Source of the DNA: Streptomyces sp. WP-1
GTDB lineage: Bacteria > Actinomycetota > Actinomycetes > Streptomycetales > Streptomycetaceae
Direction of reading: 5' to 3'
Length of the DNA stretch: 64,000 bases
Assembly (NCBI RefSeq): GCF_030450125.1
Contig: NZ_CP123923.1
Location: 6,081,001-6,145,000 of the forward strand
Both the position numbers and the translations under genes were made by a program. The notes under the pieces were generated by a model. The model saw only the letters and a list, made by a program, of their open reading frames with translations, was not told the origin of the DNA and did not search any database. Shown here piece after piece: positions 12,374 through 19,922 of this stretch. Within the stretch, counting starts at the first letter, position 1. Each line of letters opens with the position of its first letter.

Positions 12374-12787
12374 TCAGAGGCCGATCTCCGGCGCGTACGT
12401 CCCGAAGTTCCAGATGTTGCCCTCGACGTCCCGGGCCAGATAGTCCCGCGAGCCGTAGTCCTGGTCCGCCGGGGGCGCGAGGATCTCCACGCCGTGCGCC
12501 GCGGCCCGCCGGTGATGGGCGTCCACGTCGTCCACCACGACGTAGATCCCGGTGGGCCCCGCGTCGCGCAGCGCCGTGTCGAAGGGCCCGCCGCGGCCCT
12601 TGGAGGCGATCATTATCGCGCCGTTGCCCTGCACCAGCTCGGCGTGCAGCACCTTGCCGTCGGCCGCCTCGTACACGGTCAGCTCGGTGAAGCCGAGGCC
12701 CCGCGTGAGCTGCCGGATCGCCGCCTTCGCGTCCGTGTACAGCAGCGTGGGGCAGATGCCCGGCCGTCCCCCGCCCATCGATGCCAT
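12374..12787 (-). CDS. VOC-family (glyoxalase/bleomycin-resistance fold) protein
   Basis: A 137-residue small beta-alpha-beta protein. It starts at the ATG at 12787 after a strong GGGAGGAG site. PTLLYTDAKAAIRQLTRGLG opens the first repeat, and GIYVVVDDVDAHHRRAAAHG with DVEGNIWNFGTY forms the second, as in PhnB/glyoxalase-like VOC proteins that end in 'D-P-x-G-N-x-W-x-F'. Such proteins bind or convert small molecules. Metal ligands are not obvious, so the role is open. It is convergent with the hypothetical gene to its left. Confidence 0.85.
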   Translation of the reverse strand: MASMGGGRPGICPTLLYTDAKAAIRQLTRGLGFTELTVYEAADGKVLHAELVQGNGAIMIASKGRGGPFDTALRDAGPTGIYVVVDDVDAHHRRAAAHGVEILAPPADQDYGSRDYLARDVEGNIWNFGTYAPEIGL

Positions 12788-12987
12788 GCGGATCACTCCT
12801 CCCGTGGCTCCCGGGAATTTCTCCCCGGTCCGCCGCCCCTGGATGCGGCCCCGGGGGCGCGGACGCGGGAAATCGGCTTGCACGGCCCCGTTAGACTTCT
12901 TCCCATGGCCATTCTCCTCGCGCATTAGACGGCGGGAACGTCCTCAGCCGCCCACCCGCCAACCTCTGTACGCCCAGGAGTCTGTCC

Positions 12988-14586
12988 GTGATCTCCGCCA
13001 CCGGAATCGAGCTGCGCGCCGGCGCCCGCATCCTCATCGAGAACGCCACCTTCCGGGTCGCCAAGGGTGACCGCATCGGCCTCGTCGGCCGCAACGGCGC
13101 AGGCAAGACCACCCTCACCAAGTGCCTGGCCGGCGAGGGCATCCCCGCGGCCGGCACCATCACCCGCTCCGGCGAGGTCGGCTACCTCCCGCAGGACCCC
13201 CGCACCGGCGACCTGGACGTCCTCGCCCGCGACCGCATCCTGTCCGCGCGCGGCCTGGACACGCTGCTGCGCAAGATGCGCGAGAACGAGCAGCGGATCG
13301 CCAACGGCACGGGCGCCACCCGCGCCAAGGCGATGAAGCAGTACGAGCGCCAGGAGACCGAGTTCCTCACCAAGGGCGGGTACGCCGCCGAGGCCGAGGC
13401 CGCCACCATCGCCGCCGCGCTGAACCTGCCCGACCGGGTGCTCGGCCAGCCGCTGCACACTCTCTCCGGCGGTCAGCGCCGCCGTATCGAGCTGGCCCGG
13501 ATCCTGTTCTCGGACGCCGACACCCTGCTCCTGGACGAGCCGACCAACCACCTCGACGCCGACTCGATCATCTGGCTGCGGGACTACCTGAAGACCTACC
13601 GCGGCGGCTTCATCGTGATCTCCCACGACGTCGACCTGGTCGAGACGGTCGTCAACAAGGTGTTCTACCTGGACGCCAACCGCTCGAACATCGACGTCTA
13701 CAACATGGGCTGGAAGCTCTACCAGCAGCAGCGCGAGGCCGACGAGAAGCGCCGCAAGCGCGAGCGGGCCAACGCCGAGAAGAAGGCCGCCGTCCTGAAC
13801 GCGCAGGCCGACAAGATGCGCGCCAAGGCCACCAAGACGGTCGCCGCGCAGAACATGGCCCGCCGCGCCGACAAGCTGCTCTCCGGCCTGGAGGCGGTCC
13901 GCCAGTCCGACAAGGTCGCCAAGCTCCGCTTCCCCGAGCCCGCTCCCTGCGGCAAGACCCCGCTGATGGCCGAGGGCCTGTCGAAGTCGTACGGCTCGCT
14001 GGAGATCTTCACCGACGTCGACCTCGCGATCGACAAGGGCTCCCGGGTCGTCATCCTCGGCCTGAACGGCGCGGGCAAGACGACCCTGCTGCGCCTGCTC
14101 GGCGGTGCCGAGCAGCCCGACACCGGCGAGGTCGTCCCCGGGCACGGGCTCAAGCTCGGCTACTACGCGCAGGAGCACGAGACCCTCGACCCCGGGCGCA
14201 CGGTCCTGGAGAACATGCGCTCGGCCGCCCCGGACATGGACCTGGTCGAGGTCCGCAAGGTGCTCGGCTCGTTCCTGTTCTCCGGCGACGACGTGGACAA
14301 GCCCGCGGGCGTCCTGTCCGGCGGCGAGAAGACCCGGCTCGCGCTCGCGACGCTGGTGGTCTCCTCCGCCAATGTGCTGCTGCTGGACGAGCCGACCAAC
14401 AACCTCGACCCGGCCAGCCGCGAGGAGATCCTCGGCGCGCTGCGCACCTACAAGGGCGCGGTCGTCCTCGTCACCCACGACGAGGGCGCCGTGGAGGCGC
14501 TCCAGCCCGAGCGGATCATCCTGCTGCCCGACGGCGTCGAGGACCTGTGGGGCTCCGACTACGCGGATCTCGTCGCCCTGGCGTGA
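12988..14586 (+). CDS. ABC-F family ATP-binding protein
   Basis: A 532-residue soluble protein with two fused ABC ATPase domains and no membrane part. Such ABC-F proteins act on ribosomes as translation factors or antibiotic-protection proteins. Domain 1 has Walker A GRNGAGKTT, signature LSGGQRRR and Walker B LLLDEPTNHLD. A charged coiled linker follows (ADEKRRKRERANAEKKAA, residues about 248-270). Domain 2 has GLNGAGKTT, LSGGEKTR and LLLDEPTNNLD. The start is the GTG at 12988. It resembles the housekeeping actinobacterial type rather than a known resistance protein. Confidence 0.93.
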   Translation: MISATGIELRAGARILIENATFRVAKGDRIGLVGRNGAGKTTLTKCLAGEGIPAAGTITRSGEVGYLPQDPRTGDLDVLARDRILSARGLDTLLRKMRENEQRIANGTGATRAKAMKQYERQETEFLTKGGYAAEAEAATIAAALNLPDRVLGQPLHTLSGGQRRRIELARILFSDADTLLLDEPTNHLDADSIIWLRDYLKTYRGGFIVISHDVDLVETVVNKVFYLDANRSNIDVYNMGWKLYQQQREADEKRRKRERANAEKKAAVLNAQADKMRAKATKTVAAQNMARRADKLLSGLEAVRQSDKVAKLRFPEPAPCGKTPLMAEGLSKSYGSLEIFTDVDLAIDKGSRVVILGLNGAGKTTLLRLLGGAEQPDTGEVVPGHGLKLGYYAQEHETLDPGRTVLENMRSAAPDMDLVEVRKVLGSFLFSGDDVDKPAGVLSGGEKTRLALATLVVSSANVLLLDEPTNNLDPASREEILGALRTYKGAVVLVTHDEGAVEALQPERIILLPDGVEDLWGSDYADLVALA

Positions 14587-14882
14587 TCGAAAGCCTGATC
14601 CACTGAGTATGGATCATTCGGCCGAGCCGTGATCCGCCATCTGTGTGAGATCTCCTCATACCAGGGTGTGTCGTACACCGATTTCCCGGCCGATCCCTTG
14701 TCCAGCAAGGGGTCGGCCGTGTCGCGTCTCTGACCTGGTACTTCGCGAGCCCACCCGTTCGGCCCTGTCGACGGAGAGGGCTGGAATCCGGCGTTCCGCT
14801 TGTGGGGATCCGCTCCTGTCGTCACAACGATGTCCCATCGACCTTGCCGAATGGGTGGCCATCACGCCCCGGAGGGGTGATC
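14585..14882 (+). promoter_or_regulatory. gbn upstream region with eight GATC sites
   Basis: The 335 bp between the ABC-F stop and gbn holds eight GATC tetramers, at 14585, 14597, 14612, 14631, 14649, 14692, 14817 and 14879 (first base). At about 72% GC fewer than one is expected in this length. GATC is the reported recognition sequence of Gbn, the product of the next gene, so the region looks like an autoregulatory binding platform. The promoter itself was not located. Confidence 0.6.
14688..14718 (+). terminator. Terminator after the ABC-F gene
   Basis: A 13-bp stem GGCCGATCCCTTG / CAAGGGGTCGGCC (one G-T pair) with a 5-nt loop lies about 100 nt after the ABC-F stop and upstream of gbn. It is strong enough to insulate the two genes. 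Confidence 0.7.
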
Positions 14883-14921
14883 ATGAGGAGACCAGAGCGC
14901 ACTTCCCATGAGGAGGCACGG

Positions 14922-15143
14922 GTGGCCGAGACTCTGAAGAAGGGCAGCCGGGTGACCGGCGCCGCGCGCGACAAGCTCGCGGCAGACCTGAAGAAGAAGT
15001 ACGACTCCGGTGCGAGCATCCGGGCACTGGCCGAAGAGACCGGCCGCTCGTATGGCTTCGTCCACCGGATGCTCAGCGAGTCGGGCGTCACGCTGCGAGG
15101 GCGTGGCGGAGCGACCCGGGGCAAGAAGGCCGCGACGTCCTGA
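14922..15143 (+). CDS. gbn: Nucleoid-associated protein Gbn (GATC-binding, SCO1839 type)
   Basis: A 73-residue basic helix-turn-helix protein (VAETLKKGSRVTGAARDKLA at the start; IRALAEETGRSYGFVHRMLS as the HTH; a basic RGRGGATRGKKAATS tail). This matches the small Streptomyces nucleoid-associated protein described as Gbn in S. coelicolor, which binds GATC and affects development and antibiotic production. The GTG at 14922 is chosen because AGGAGG lies 5 nt upstream and this gives the known short form. An ATG at 14883, also with a GGAGG site, would add 13 residues. Monocistronic. Confidence 0.88.
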   Translation: MAETLKKGSRVTGAARDKLAADLKKKYDSGASIRALAEETGRSYGFVHRMLSESGVTLRGRGGATRGKKAATS

Positions 15144-15260
15144 CTCCGGGCGGCCCATCGGCTTCGATGGTGGCCACCCGGTCGGCGAACCGACCGGCCG
15201 GGTGGTTACTGTGCAGTCACTTAGCTTCGCTTCGCTGACCGCACCCACCGGAGGCGCCCC

Positions 15261-16064
15261 ATGGCCACGCCCGACAAGGACCTCGCTCCTGTACTCGACA
15301 AGGACGGCGTACGGCTCACCGTCGACGACGCGATCGCCACGGTGACGCTGACGAATCCGGCCAAGCGCAACGCACAGAGCCCCGCCCTGTGGCGGGCGCT
15401 CGCCGAGGCCGGCCGGCTGCTGCCGGGCTCCGTCCGTGTCGTGGTGCTGCGCGGCGAGGGCAAGTCCTTCTCCGCCGGGCTGGACCGCCAGATGTTCACC
15501 CCGGAGGGGATCCCGGGCGAGCCGACCTTCACCGATATCGCGCGTCGTGACGACGCAGGGCTCGACGCGACCATCGCCGAATTCCAGGAGGCGTTCACCT
15601 GGTGGCGACGCAACGACATCGTGTCCGTCGCCGCCGTACAGGGACATGCCATCGGTGCCGGATTCCAGCTGGCGCTCGCCTGCGACCTGCGGATCGTCGC
15701 CGACGATGTGCAGTTCGCCATGCGCGAGACCGGTCTCGGCATCGTTCCCGACCTGGCCGGCACGCATCCGCTGGTCGGCCTGGTCGGGTATGCCCGCGCG
15801 CTGGAGATCTGCGTGACCGGGCGGTTCGTCGGCGCGCAGGAGTCGGTGGCCTCGGGCCTGGCGAACCTGGCCGTCGCCGTGGACGAACTCGACGGCGCCG
15901 TACGCGATCTGACCGCCGCTCTGGTGGCCGCCCCGCGGGACGCCGTGGTCGAGACCAAGGCACTGCTCAGCGGCGCGGCCGGCCGTTCGTACGACGAACA
16001 GCGCTCCGCCGAGCGCGCGGCCCAGGCCCGCCGCCTGCGCGACCTGGCCGGCATCGGCGAATAG
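15261..16064 (+). CDS. Enoyl-CoA hydratase/isomerase family protein
   Basis: A 267-residue crotonase-fold protein. The CoA and oxyanion segments are AIATVTLTNPAKRNAQS, EGKSFSAGLDRQMF (first oxyanion region), VQGHAIGAGFQLALACDLRI (second) and FAMRETGLGIVPDLAGTHPL. The second region has GAGFQ where active hydratases carry a Glu such as GGGCE, and Asp replaces Glu in the GIVPDLAGT stretch. The precise reaction (hydratase, isomerase or other) therefore cannot be assigned. Its stop is 3 bp from the end of the convergent gene to the right. Confidence 0.85.
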   Translation: MATPDKDLAPVLDKDGVRLTVDDAIATVTLTNPAKRNAQSPALWRALAEAGRLLPGSVRVVVLRGEGKSFSAGLDRQMFTPEGIPGEPTFTDIARRDDAGLDATIAEFQEAFTWWRRNDIVSVAAVQGHAIGAGFQLALACDLRIVADDVQFAMRETGLGIVPDLAGTHPLVGLVGYARALEICVTGRFVGAQESVASGLANLAVAVDELDGAVRDLTAALVAAPRDAVVETKALLSGAAGRSYDEQRSAERAAQARRLRDLAGIGE

Positions 16065-16067
16065 GGC

Positions 16068-16778
16068 TCACCCCACCGACGTGACCAGGACGGCCACCGT
16101 CGGCCTGTCCTCCAGCGCTTCCCGTACGGCCGCGCGCACCCGCCGGGCCACCTCCACGGTCCGGTGGGTCGCGTCGGTCGCCAGGTCCACCCGCACATGG
16201 CGGTGGGCCAGCGCGGCCGTGCCGTCCGTCCGCTCCTCGATCCGCACCGCTCGGCCCGGTCCGGTCAGCCGTACGACTCCCGGCACCGCGACGGCCGCCT
16301 CGGCCGCGCGCAACGCGGACAGGGCCGTCTCCTCCCGGGCCTCCGGCGGCTCGGGCGGCCGTACCTCCACGAGGTGCCCGTCCGGCTCCAGCAGATCCGT
16401 GATCCGCAGATCCACCTCCGCCACCACCAGGCCGAGGCGCTCGCCCGCCGCCGTCGCGAGCAGGTCCCGCAGGCGCTCCGCGGTGGCGGGCAGCGGCTCG
16501 GCGGAGGTCGCCGTCAAGTCCGCCGTCACCCGCAGGGCGCCCGGCCCCAGCGCGCTCGGCGGGGCCGGCACCACGGGCTCGGCCACGTCCTGCGGGTCGG
16601 CGAGCCCGATCCGCAGCGCGCCCAGGCGCACCCCGGGCAGCCCGTCCGCCACCGCCCGCCGCAGCACCGCGCCCGCCGCGTTCTCCGCGATCCACGCGCC
16701 GTCCTCCGGCTCACCCAACGGCAGCAGCCTGCCGAGCCCCGTGTGATGTCGTACGACCTGGGTCCACGCGTCCGTCAT
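16068..16778 (-). CDS. Conserved actinobacterial protein with Asp23-like repeats
   Basis: A 236-residue soluble protein divergent from the Asp23 operon. I do not recognise a named function. Two stretches share the strand-helix-strand pattern of Asp23/Gls24 domains: LRVTADLTATSAEPLPATAE running to VAEVDLRITDLLE (about residues 90-140), and HVRVDLATDATHRTVEVARR running to TVAVLVTSVG at the C-terminus (about 190-236). An earlier fragment (VRLGALRIGLADPQD) may be a third. The ATG at 16778 is preferred to 16817. Position and pattern suggest it works with the neighbouring Gls24 cluster; this is inference. Confidence 0.75.
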   Translation of the reverse strand: MTDAWTQVVRHHTGLGRLLPLGEPEDGAWIAENAAGAVLRRAVADGLPGVRLGALRIGLADPQDVAEPVVPAPPSALGPGALRVTADLTATSAEPLPATAERLRDLLATAAGERLGLVVAEVDLRITDLLEPDGHLVEVRPPEPPEAREETALSALRAAEAAVAVPGVVRLTGPGRAVRIEERTDGTAALAHRHVRVDLATDATHRTVEVARRVRAAVREALEDRPTVAVLVTSVG

Positions 16779-16865
16779 GCATCCAGCCTGCCCCATCCAC
16801 GGCGCGCGGTCGCGCAAACGTGCTTACGGTGGTGGAAGGACGACGACCGAAAGGGACGTACGGCG

Positions 16866-17339
16866 ATGACCGACATGACGACGACCCCTGAAGGCGGCGG
16901 CGAGCCGCAGACGTCGACCCGGAAGGCCGTCCGGCGCGGCGGCGGGGATCCGTCGACCCGGGGACGGACCACCATCGCGGACGGCGTGGTGGAGAAGATC
17001 GCCGGGATGGCCGCCCGTGACGTGGTCGGTGTGTACGCGATGGGCGGCGGCTTCGCCCGCACCCTCGGCGCCGTGCGCGACCGGGTCCCCGGCGGCTCCA
17101 AGTCGGTGACCCGTGGCGTGAAGGCCGAGGTCGGGGAGGTGCAGGCCGCTCTCGACCTGGAGATCCTGGTGGACTACGGCGTCTCCATCCGCGATGTCGC
17201 CGGTGCCGTGCGCGAGAACGTGGTCGCCGCGGTGGAGCGGATGACCGGCCTGGAGGTCGTCGAGGTCAACATCGCGGTCAGCGACGTCAAGCTGCCCGAC
17301 GAGGAAGAGGAGGAGGAGCCGGAGCCCCGGATCCAGTGA
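16866..17339 (+). CDS. Asp23/Gls24 family envelope stress protein
   Basis: A 157-residue protein with a DUF322 (Asp23) domain: GRTTIADGVVEKIAGMAARD, then GEVQAALDLEILVDYGVSIR, ending VVEVNIAVSDVKLPD. The flanks are disordered, with a Gly/Thr-rich N-terminus and an acidic EEEEEEPEP tail. In Firmicutes Asp23 is a membrane-recruited protein of the alkaline shock/envelope response, held by AmaP. Here it heads a five-gene rightward operon that also contains AmaP-like and small membrane genes. The ATG at 16866 is used; ATG 16875 is an alternative. Confidence 0.88.
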   Translation: MTDMTTTPEGGGEPQTSTRKAVRRGGGDPSTRGRTTIADGVVEKIAGMAARDVVGVYAMGGGFARTLGAVRDRVPGGSKSVTRGVKAEVGEVQAALDLEILVDYGVSIRDVAGAVRENVVAAVERMTGLEVVEVNIAVSDVKLPDEEEEEEPEPRIQ

Positions 17340-17387
17340 CCCGGCCCGCGCCGGACCCCGTACATCCGATGGACTGAGGAGCGCTTC

Positions 17388-17570
17388 ATGAGCACGGCCA
17401 TGGTCGGCATGATCGCCGGGTTGGCGCTGGGGTTCGCCGGCTACTTCGGCGGGTTCGGCGCGTTTTTGCTGGTGGCGGCGTTGGGCGCCGTCGGGTTCGT
17501 GGTCGGCAGGTTCGCCGAGGGCGACCTGGATCCCGGCGACTTCTTCCGCGGCCGCGACCGGCGGCGGTGA
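17388..17570 (+). CDS. Small glycine-rich membrane protein of the Asp23 operon
   Basis: A 60-residue protein, MSTAMVGMIAGLALGFAGYF at the start, with one long or two short hydrophobic segments (residues 3-40) and a charged tail FFRGRDRRR. It follows asp23 by 48 bp after a GAGGAGCG site and overlaps the next Asp23 gene by the sequence GTGA. Firmicute asp23-amaP operons also carry a small membrane protein (DUF2273), and this is its likely counterpart by position and size. Homology is not proven. Confidence 0.8.
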   Translation: MSTAMVGMIAGLALGFAGYFGGFGAFLLVAALGAVGFVVGRFAEGDLDPGDFFRGRDRRR

Positions 17571-17941
17571 CCACCGTGAGCACCGGGACCGGAGCGGTAC
17601 GAGAGCCACCGGCCCGGGTGCCGCCCGGGGAGCGGGGCGCCACCCGGATCGCCGACCGGGTGGTGGCGAAGGTCGCCGCGCGGGCCGCCCGCGAGGCGCT
17701 GGGGCCGCCGCCCGCCGACGCCGGGGCGCCGCACGCCACGGTGGCCGTCCACCGCGACACCGCCCGGATCCGCGTCTTTCTCGAACTCGGCTACCCCTGC
17801 GACATCGGCGCCCGCTGCGCCGCCGTGCGTCGTCACGTCACCGAGCGGGTGGGGGCGCTGGTGAACCTGACGGTCTCCGAGGTCGCCGTCCACATCGAGC
17901 GGCTGCACCCGCCGACGGCCGCGGGCCGGAGGATCCGATGA
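17567..17941 (+). CDS. Second Asp23/Gls24 family protein
   Basis: A 124-residue protein starting at GTG 17567, overlapping the previous stop by 4 bp. It has the Asp23 domain layout: RGATRIADRVVAKVAARAAR (cf. the IADGVVEKIAGMAARD of the first copy), HATVAVHRDTARIRVFLELG, and VNLTVSEVAVHIERLHPP at the end. It is a shorter paralogue lacking the acidic tail. Its ATGA overlap with the next gene shows tight translational coupling, so the products probably form one membrane-associated assembly. Confidence 0.82.
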   Translation: MTTVSTGTGAVREPPARVPPGERGATRIADRVVAKVAARAAREALGPPPADAGAPHATVAVHRDTARIRVFLELGYPCDIGARCAAVRRHVTERVGALVNLTVSEVAVHIERLHPPTAAGRRIR

Positions 17942-18531
17942 GCCAGGTCACCCTCGACAAGAGCGCCGACGCCCCCGCGGACGCGGGCCGCAGCCGCCGA
18001 TCCTGGGCGCCGCGCCGCGTCCCCGCGACCGTCGTCGCCGTCCTGCTGCTGGCCGGCGCGGGCCTGCTGCTCTACGACATCATCTCGGTACGCGCCCACC
18101 GGCCCGCGATGCACTGGCGCCGCTACCTGGCCCGTCAACTGGCCGAACGGCCCCTGGACGACACCTGGGTACTGGCCGGCGCGGCCCTCGCGGTCGCCCT
18201 CGGCCTGTGGCTGCTGCTCCTCGCGCTCACCCCGGGAAAACGCTCCCTGCTGCCGATGCGCCGCCCGCACCCGGACGTCCGCGCGACGCTCAAGCGGGCC
18301 GCCGCTGCCCAGGTGCTGCGCGACCGGGCCATGGAACTGTCCGGCGTACGGTCCGTACGGGTGCGGATGCGCCGCCGCAAGGCCGCGGTCCGCGCCGTCT
18401 CGCACTTCCGGGAACCGGACGAGGTGCGCGCCGACCTGGACACCACGCTGACCGAGGCGATCCACGGCCTCGGCCTGACCCATACCCCCCGGCTCGCCCT
18501 GCGGGTGACCCGGGCTCCGCGGAAGGGGTGA
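17938..18531 (+). CDS. DUF6286-type membrane protein of the Asp23 cluster
   Basis: A 197-residue protein with two predicted membrane helices (about residues 30-50, ATVVAVLLLAGAGLLLYDII; and about 80-98, VLAGAALAVALGLWLLLLAL) and a cytoplasmic C-terminal domain with basic strands (VRSVRVRMRRRKAAVRAVSH). The last 90 residues resemble the alpha/beta pattern of Asp23-like modules. The start ATG overlaps the preceding stop (ATGA). The DUF6286 assignment is from memory of the family's appearance next to Gls24 genes. Likely role: membrane anchor or partner for the Asp23 proteins. Confidence 0.78.
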   Translation: MSQVTLDKSADAPADAGRSRRSWAPRRVPATVVAVLLLAGAGLLLYDIISVRAHRPAMHWRRYLARQLAERPLDDTWVLAGAALAVALGLWLLLLALTPGKRSLLPMRRPHPDVRATLKRAAAAQVLRDRAMELSGVRSVRVRMRRRKAAVRAVSHFREPDEVRADLDTTLTEAIHGLGLTHTPRLALRVTRAPRKG

Positions 18532-18536
18532 CGGCG

Positions 18537-19118
18537 ATGCGCTCCGGGGCACTCAACCGGGCCCTGCTCGCCCTGGCCGGACTGATCCTGCTCGCCCTCG
18601 GCGGCGCGGTGCTCGCCGTCGGCCTCGGTGTCCGGCCGCCCTCCTGGTGGATCCACGGCGGCTCGCACGACGTCCTGCTCAGCCGTGCCGAGCGCACCCA
18701 CTACCGGGCCGCCGACTGGTGGTGGCCCGCGCTGATCGCCGCGCTGGCCCTGCTCGTGCTGGGGGCCCTGTGGTGGCTGAACGTGATCCTGCGCCGGCAC
18801 CGCCTCGCCGACATCCGGGTGGACACCGGCGACGGCGGCGCCGCGCTCCTGTCGGCCAAGGCGCTGGAGAGCGCCCTGGCCGAGGAGACCGGCAGGGGGA
18901 CCGGAGTGGCCCATGCCCAGGTCCGGTTGCGGGGCCGGCGCAGGAAGCCCAGGGCACGGGTCGCGCTGCGGCTGGCCCCCGAGGTGGCCCCCTCGACCGC
19001 GCTGAGCGACTTCGCCGCCGGGCCCCTGGCCCACGCCCGCGAGTCGGCGGGCCTGCCGTCCCTCCCGGCGGAGGTCCGCCTCGCGGCGGTCAAGCACCGG
19101 GCGGAGCGCGTCACCTGA
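18537..19118 (+). CDS. amaP: AmaP-like membrane anchor (alkaline shock response)
   Basis: A 193-residue protein with two N-terminal membrane helices (ALLALAGLILLALGGAVLAV near residues 9-28; WWWPALIAALALLVLGALWW near 61-80) followed by a cytoplasmic alpha/beta domain (LADIRVDTGDGGAALLSAKA onward). This is the AmaP layout: in Staphylococcus, AmaP tethers Asp23 to the membrane. It starts 5 nt after the preceding stop and ends the operon. The name is by architecture and neighbourhood, so the gene symbol is provisional. Confidence 0.72.
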   Translation: MRSGALNRALLALAGLILLALGGAVLAVGLGVRPPSWWIHGGSHDVLLSRAERTHYRAADWWWPALIAALALLVLGALWWLNVILRRHRLADIRVDTGDGGAALLSAKALESALAEETGRGTGVAHAQVRLRGRRRKPRARVALRLAPEVAPSTALSDFAAGPLAHARESAGLPSLPAEVRLAAVKHRAERVT

Positions 19119-19161
19119 CGGGCCTCCGGACGGACTCCGGCGCAGTCAAGGACCTGCGGGA

Positions 19162-19917
19162 TCAGAATCCGTGCCGCATCCCGCCGTCCACCGGCACCAT
19201 GATCCCGGTCAGATAGGACGCCGCCGGGGACAGCAGGAAGGCCGCGACCCTGCCGAACTCCTCCGGGGTGCCGTAGCGGCGCAGCGGGATGCGGGACTGG
19301 TTGGCGGCGCGGGTGGCCTCCGGGTCGGCGGACAGGGAGTCCAGCTCGCGCACCCGGTCCGTGTCGATGCGGGCCGGGAGCAGGCCCAGCACCCGGATGC
19401 CGCGCGGACCCAGCTCGTCCGCGAGGGACTTGGCGAACCCGGCGAGCCCGGGGCGCAGGCCGTTGGAGATGGTCAGCGCCGGGATCGGCTCGTGCACCGA
19501 GCCGGACAGCACGAAGCCGATGACACCGCCCTCGTCCAGCTCGGCCGCCGCCGCGCGGGCGAGCCGCACCGCGCCGAGGAAGACGGACTCGAACGCGGTG
19601 CGCCACTGCTCGTCGGTGTTGTCGGCGACGAACCCGGGCGGCGGACCGCCCACGCTCACCAGCACCCCATGGAAGCCGCCGAAGCGCTCACGGGCGGTCT
19701 CGATCAGCCGCTCGGGCGCCTGCTCGTCCGCGTTGTCCATGGCCACGCCCACCGCGTCCGGGCCCAGTTCGGCGGCCGCCGCCGCGGCCCGCTGCTCGTC
19801 CCGGCCGGTGATCACCACCTTCGCGCCGTCCGCGACGAGCTGCCGCGCGGCCGCGTTGCCGAGGCCGCGGGTGGCCCCGGTGACGATGTACACCCGGTCC
19901 TTCAGTCCAAGATCCAT
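19162..19917 (-). CDS. SDR-family protein with atypical active site
   Basis: A 251-residue Rossmann-fold protein. The NAD(P)-binding motif is TGATRGLGNAAA and the structural motif region DNADEQAPE. Ser is present in VLSGSVHEP. The usual YxxxK is missing: the aligned stretch reads TISNGLRPGLAGFAKSLADE, where FabG-type enzymes have YSASK before the same GFxxSLAxEL. A classical oxidoreductase mechanism is therefore doubtful. It resembles the 'BKR-like' SDRs that lack the full tetrad. The C-terminus ends VPVDGGMRHGF, as in FabG-like proteins. Only 5 bp separate it from the GH15 gene upstream. Confidence 0.85.
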   Translation of the reverse strand: MDLGLKDRVYIVTGATRGLGNAAARQLVADGAKVVITGRDEQRAAAAAAELGPDAVGVAMDNADEQAPERLIETARERFGGFHGVLVSVGGPPPGFVADNTDEQWRTAFESVFLGAVRLARAAAAELDEGGVIGFVLSGSVHEPIPALTISNGLRPGLAGFAKSLADELGPRGIRVLGLLPARIDTDRVRELDSLSADPEATRAANQSRIPLRRYGTPEEFGRVAAFLLSPAASYLTGIMVPVDGGMRHGF

Positions 19918-19922
19918 GGCCC

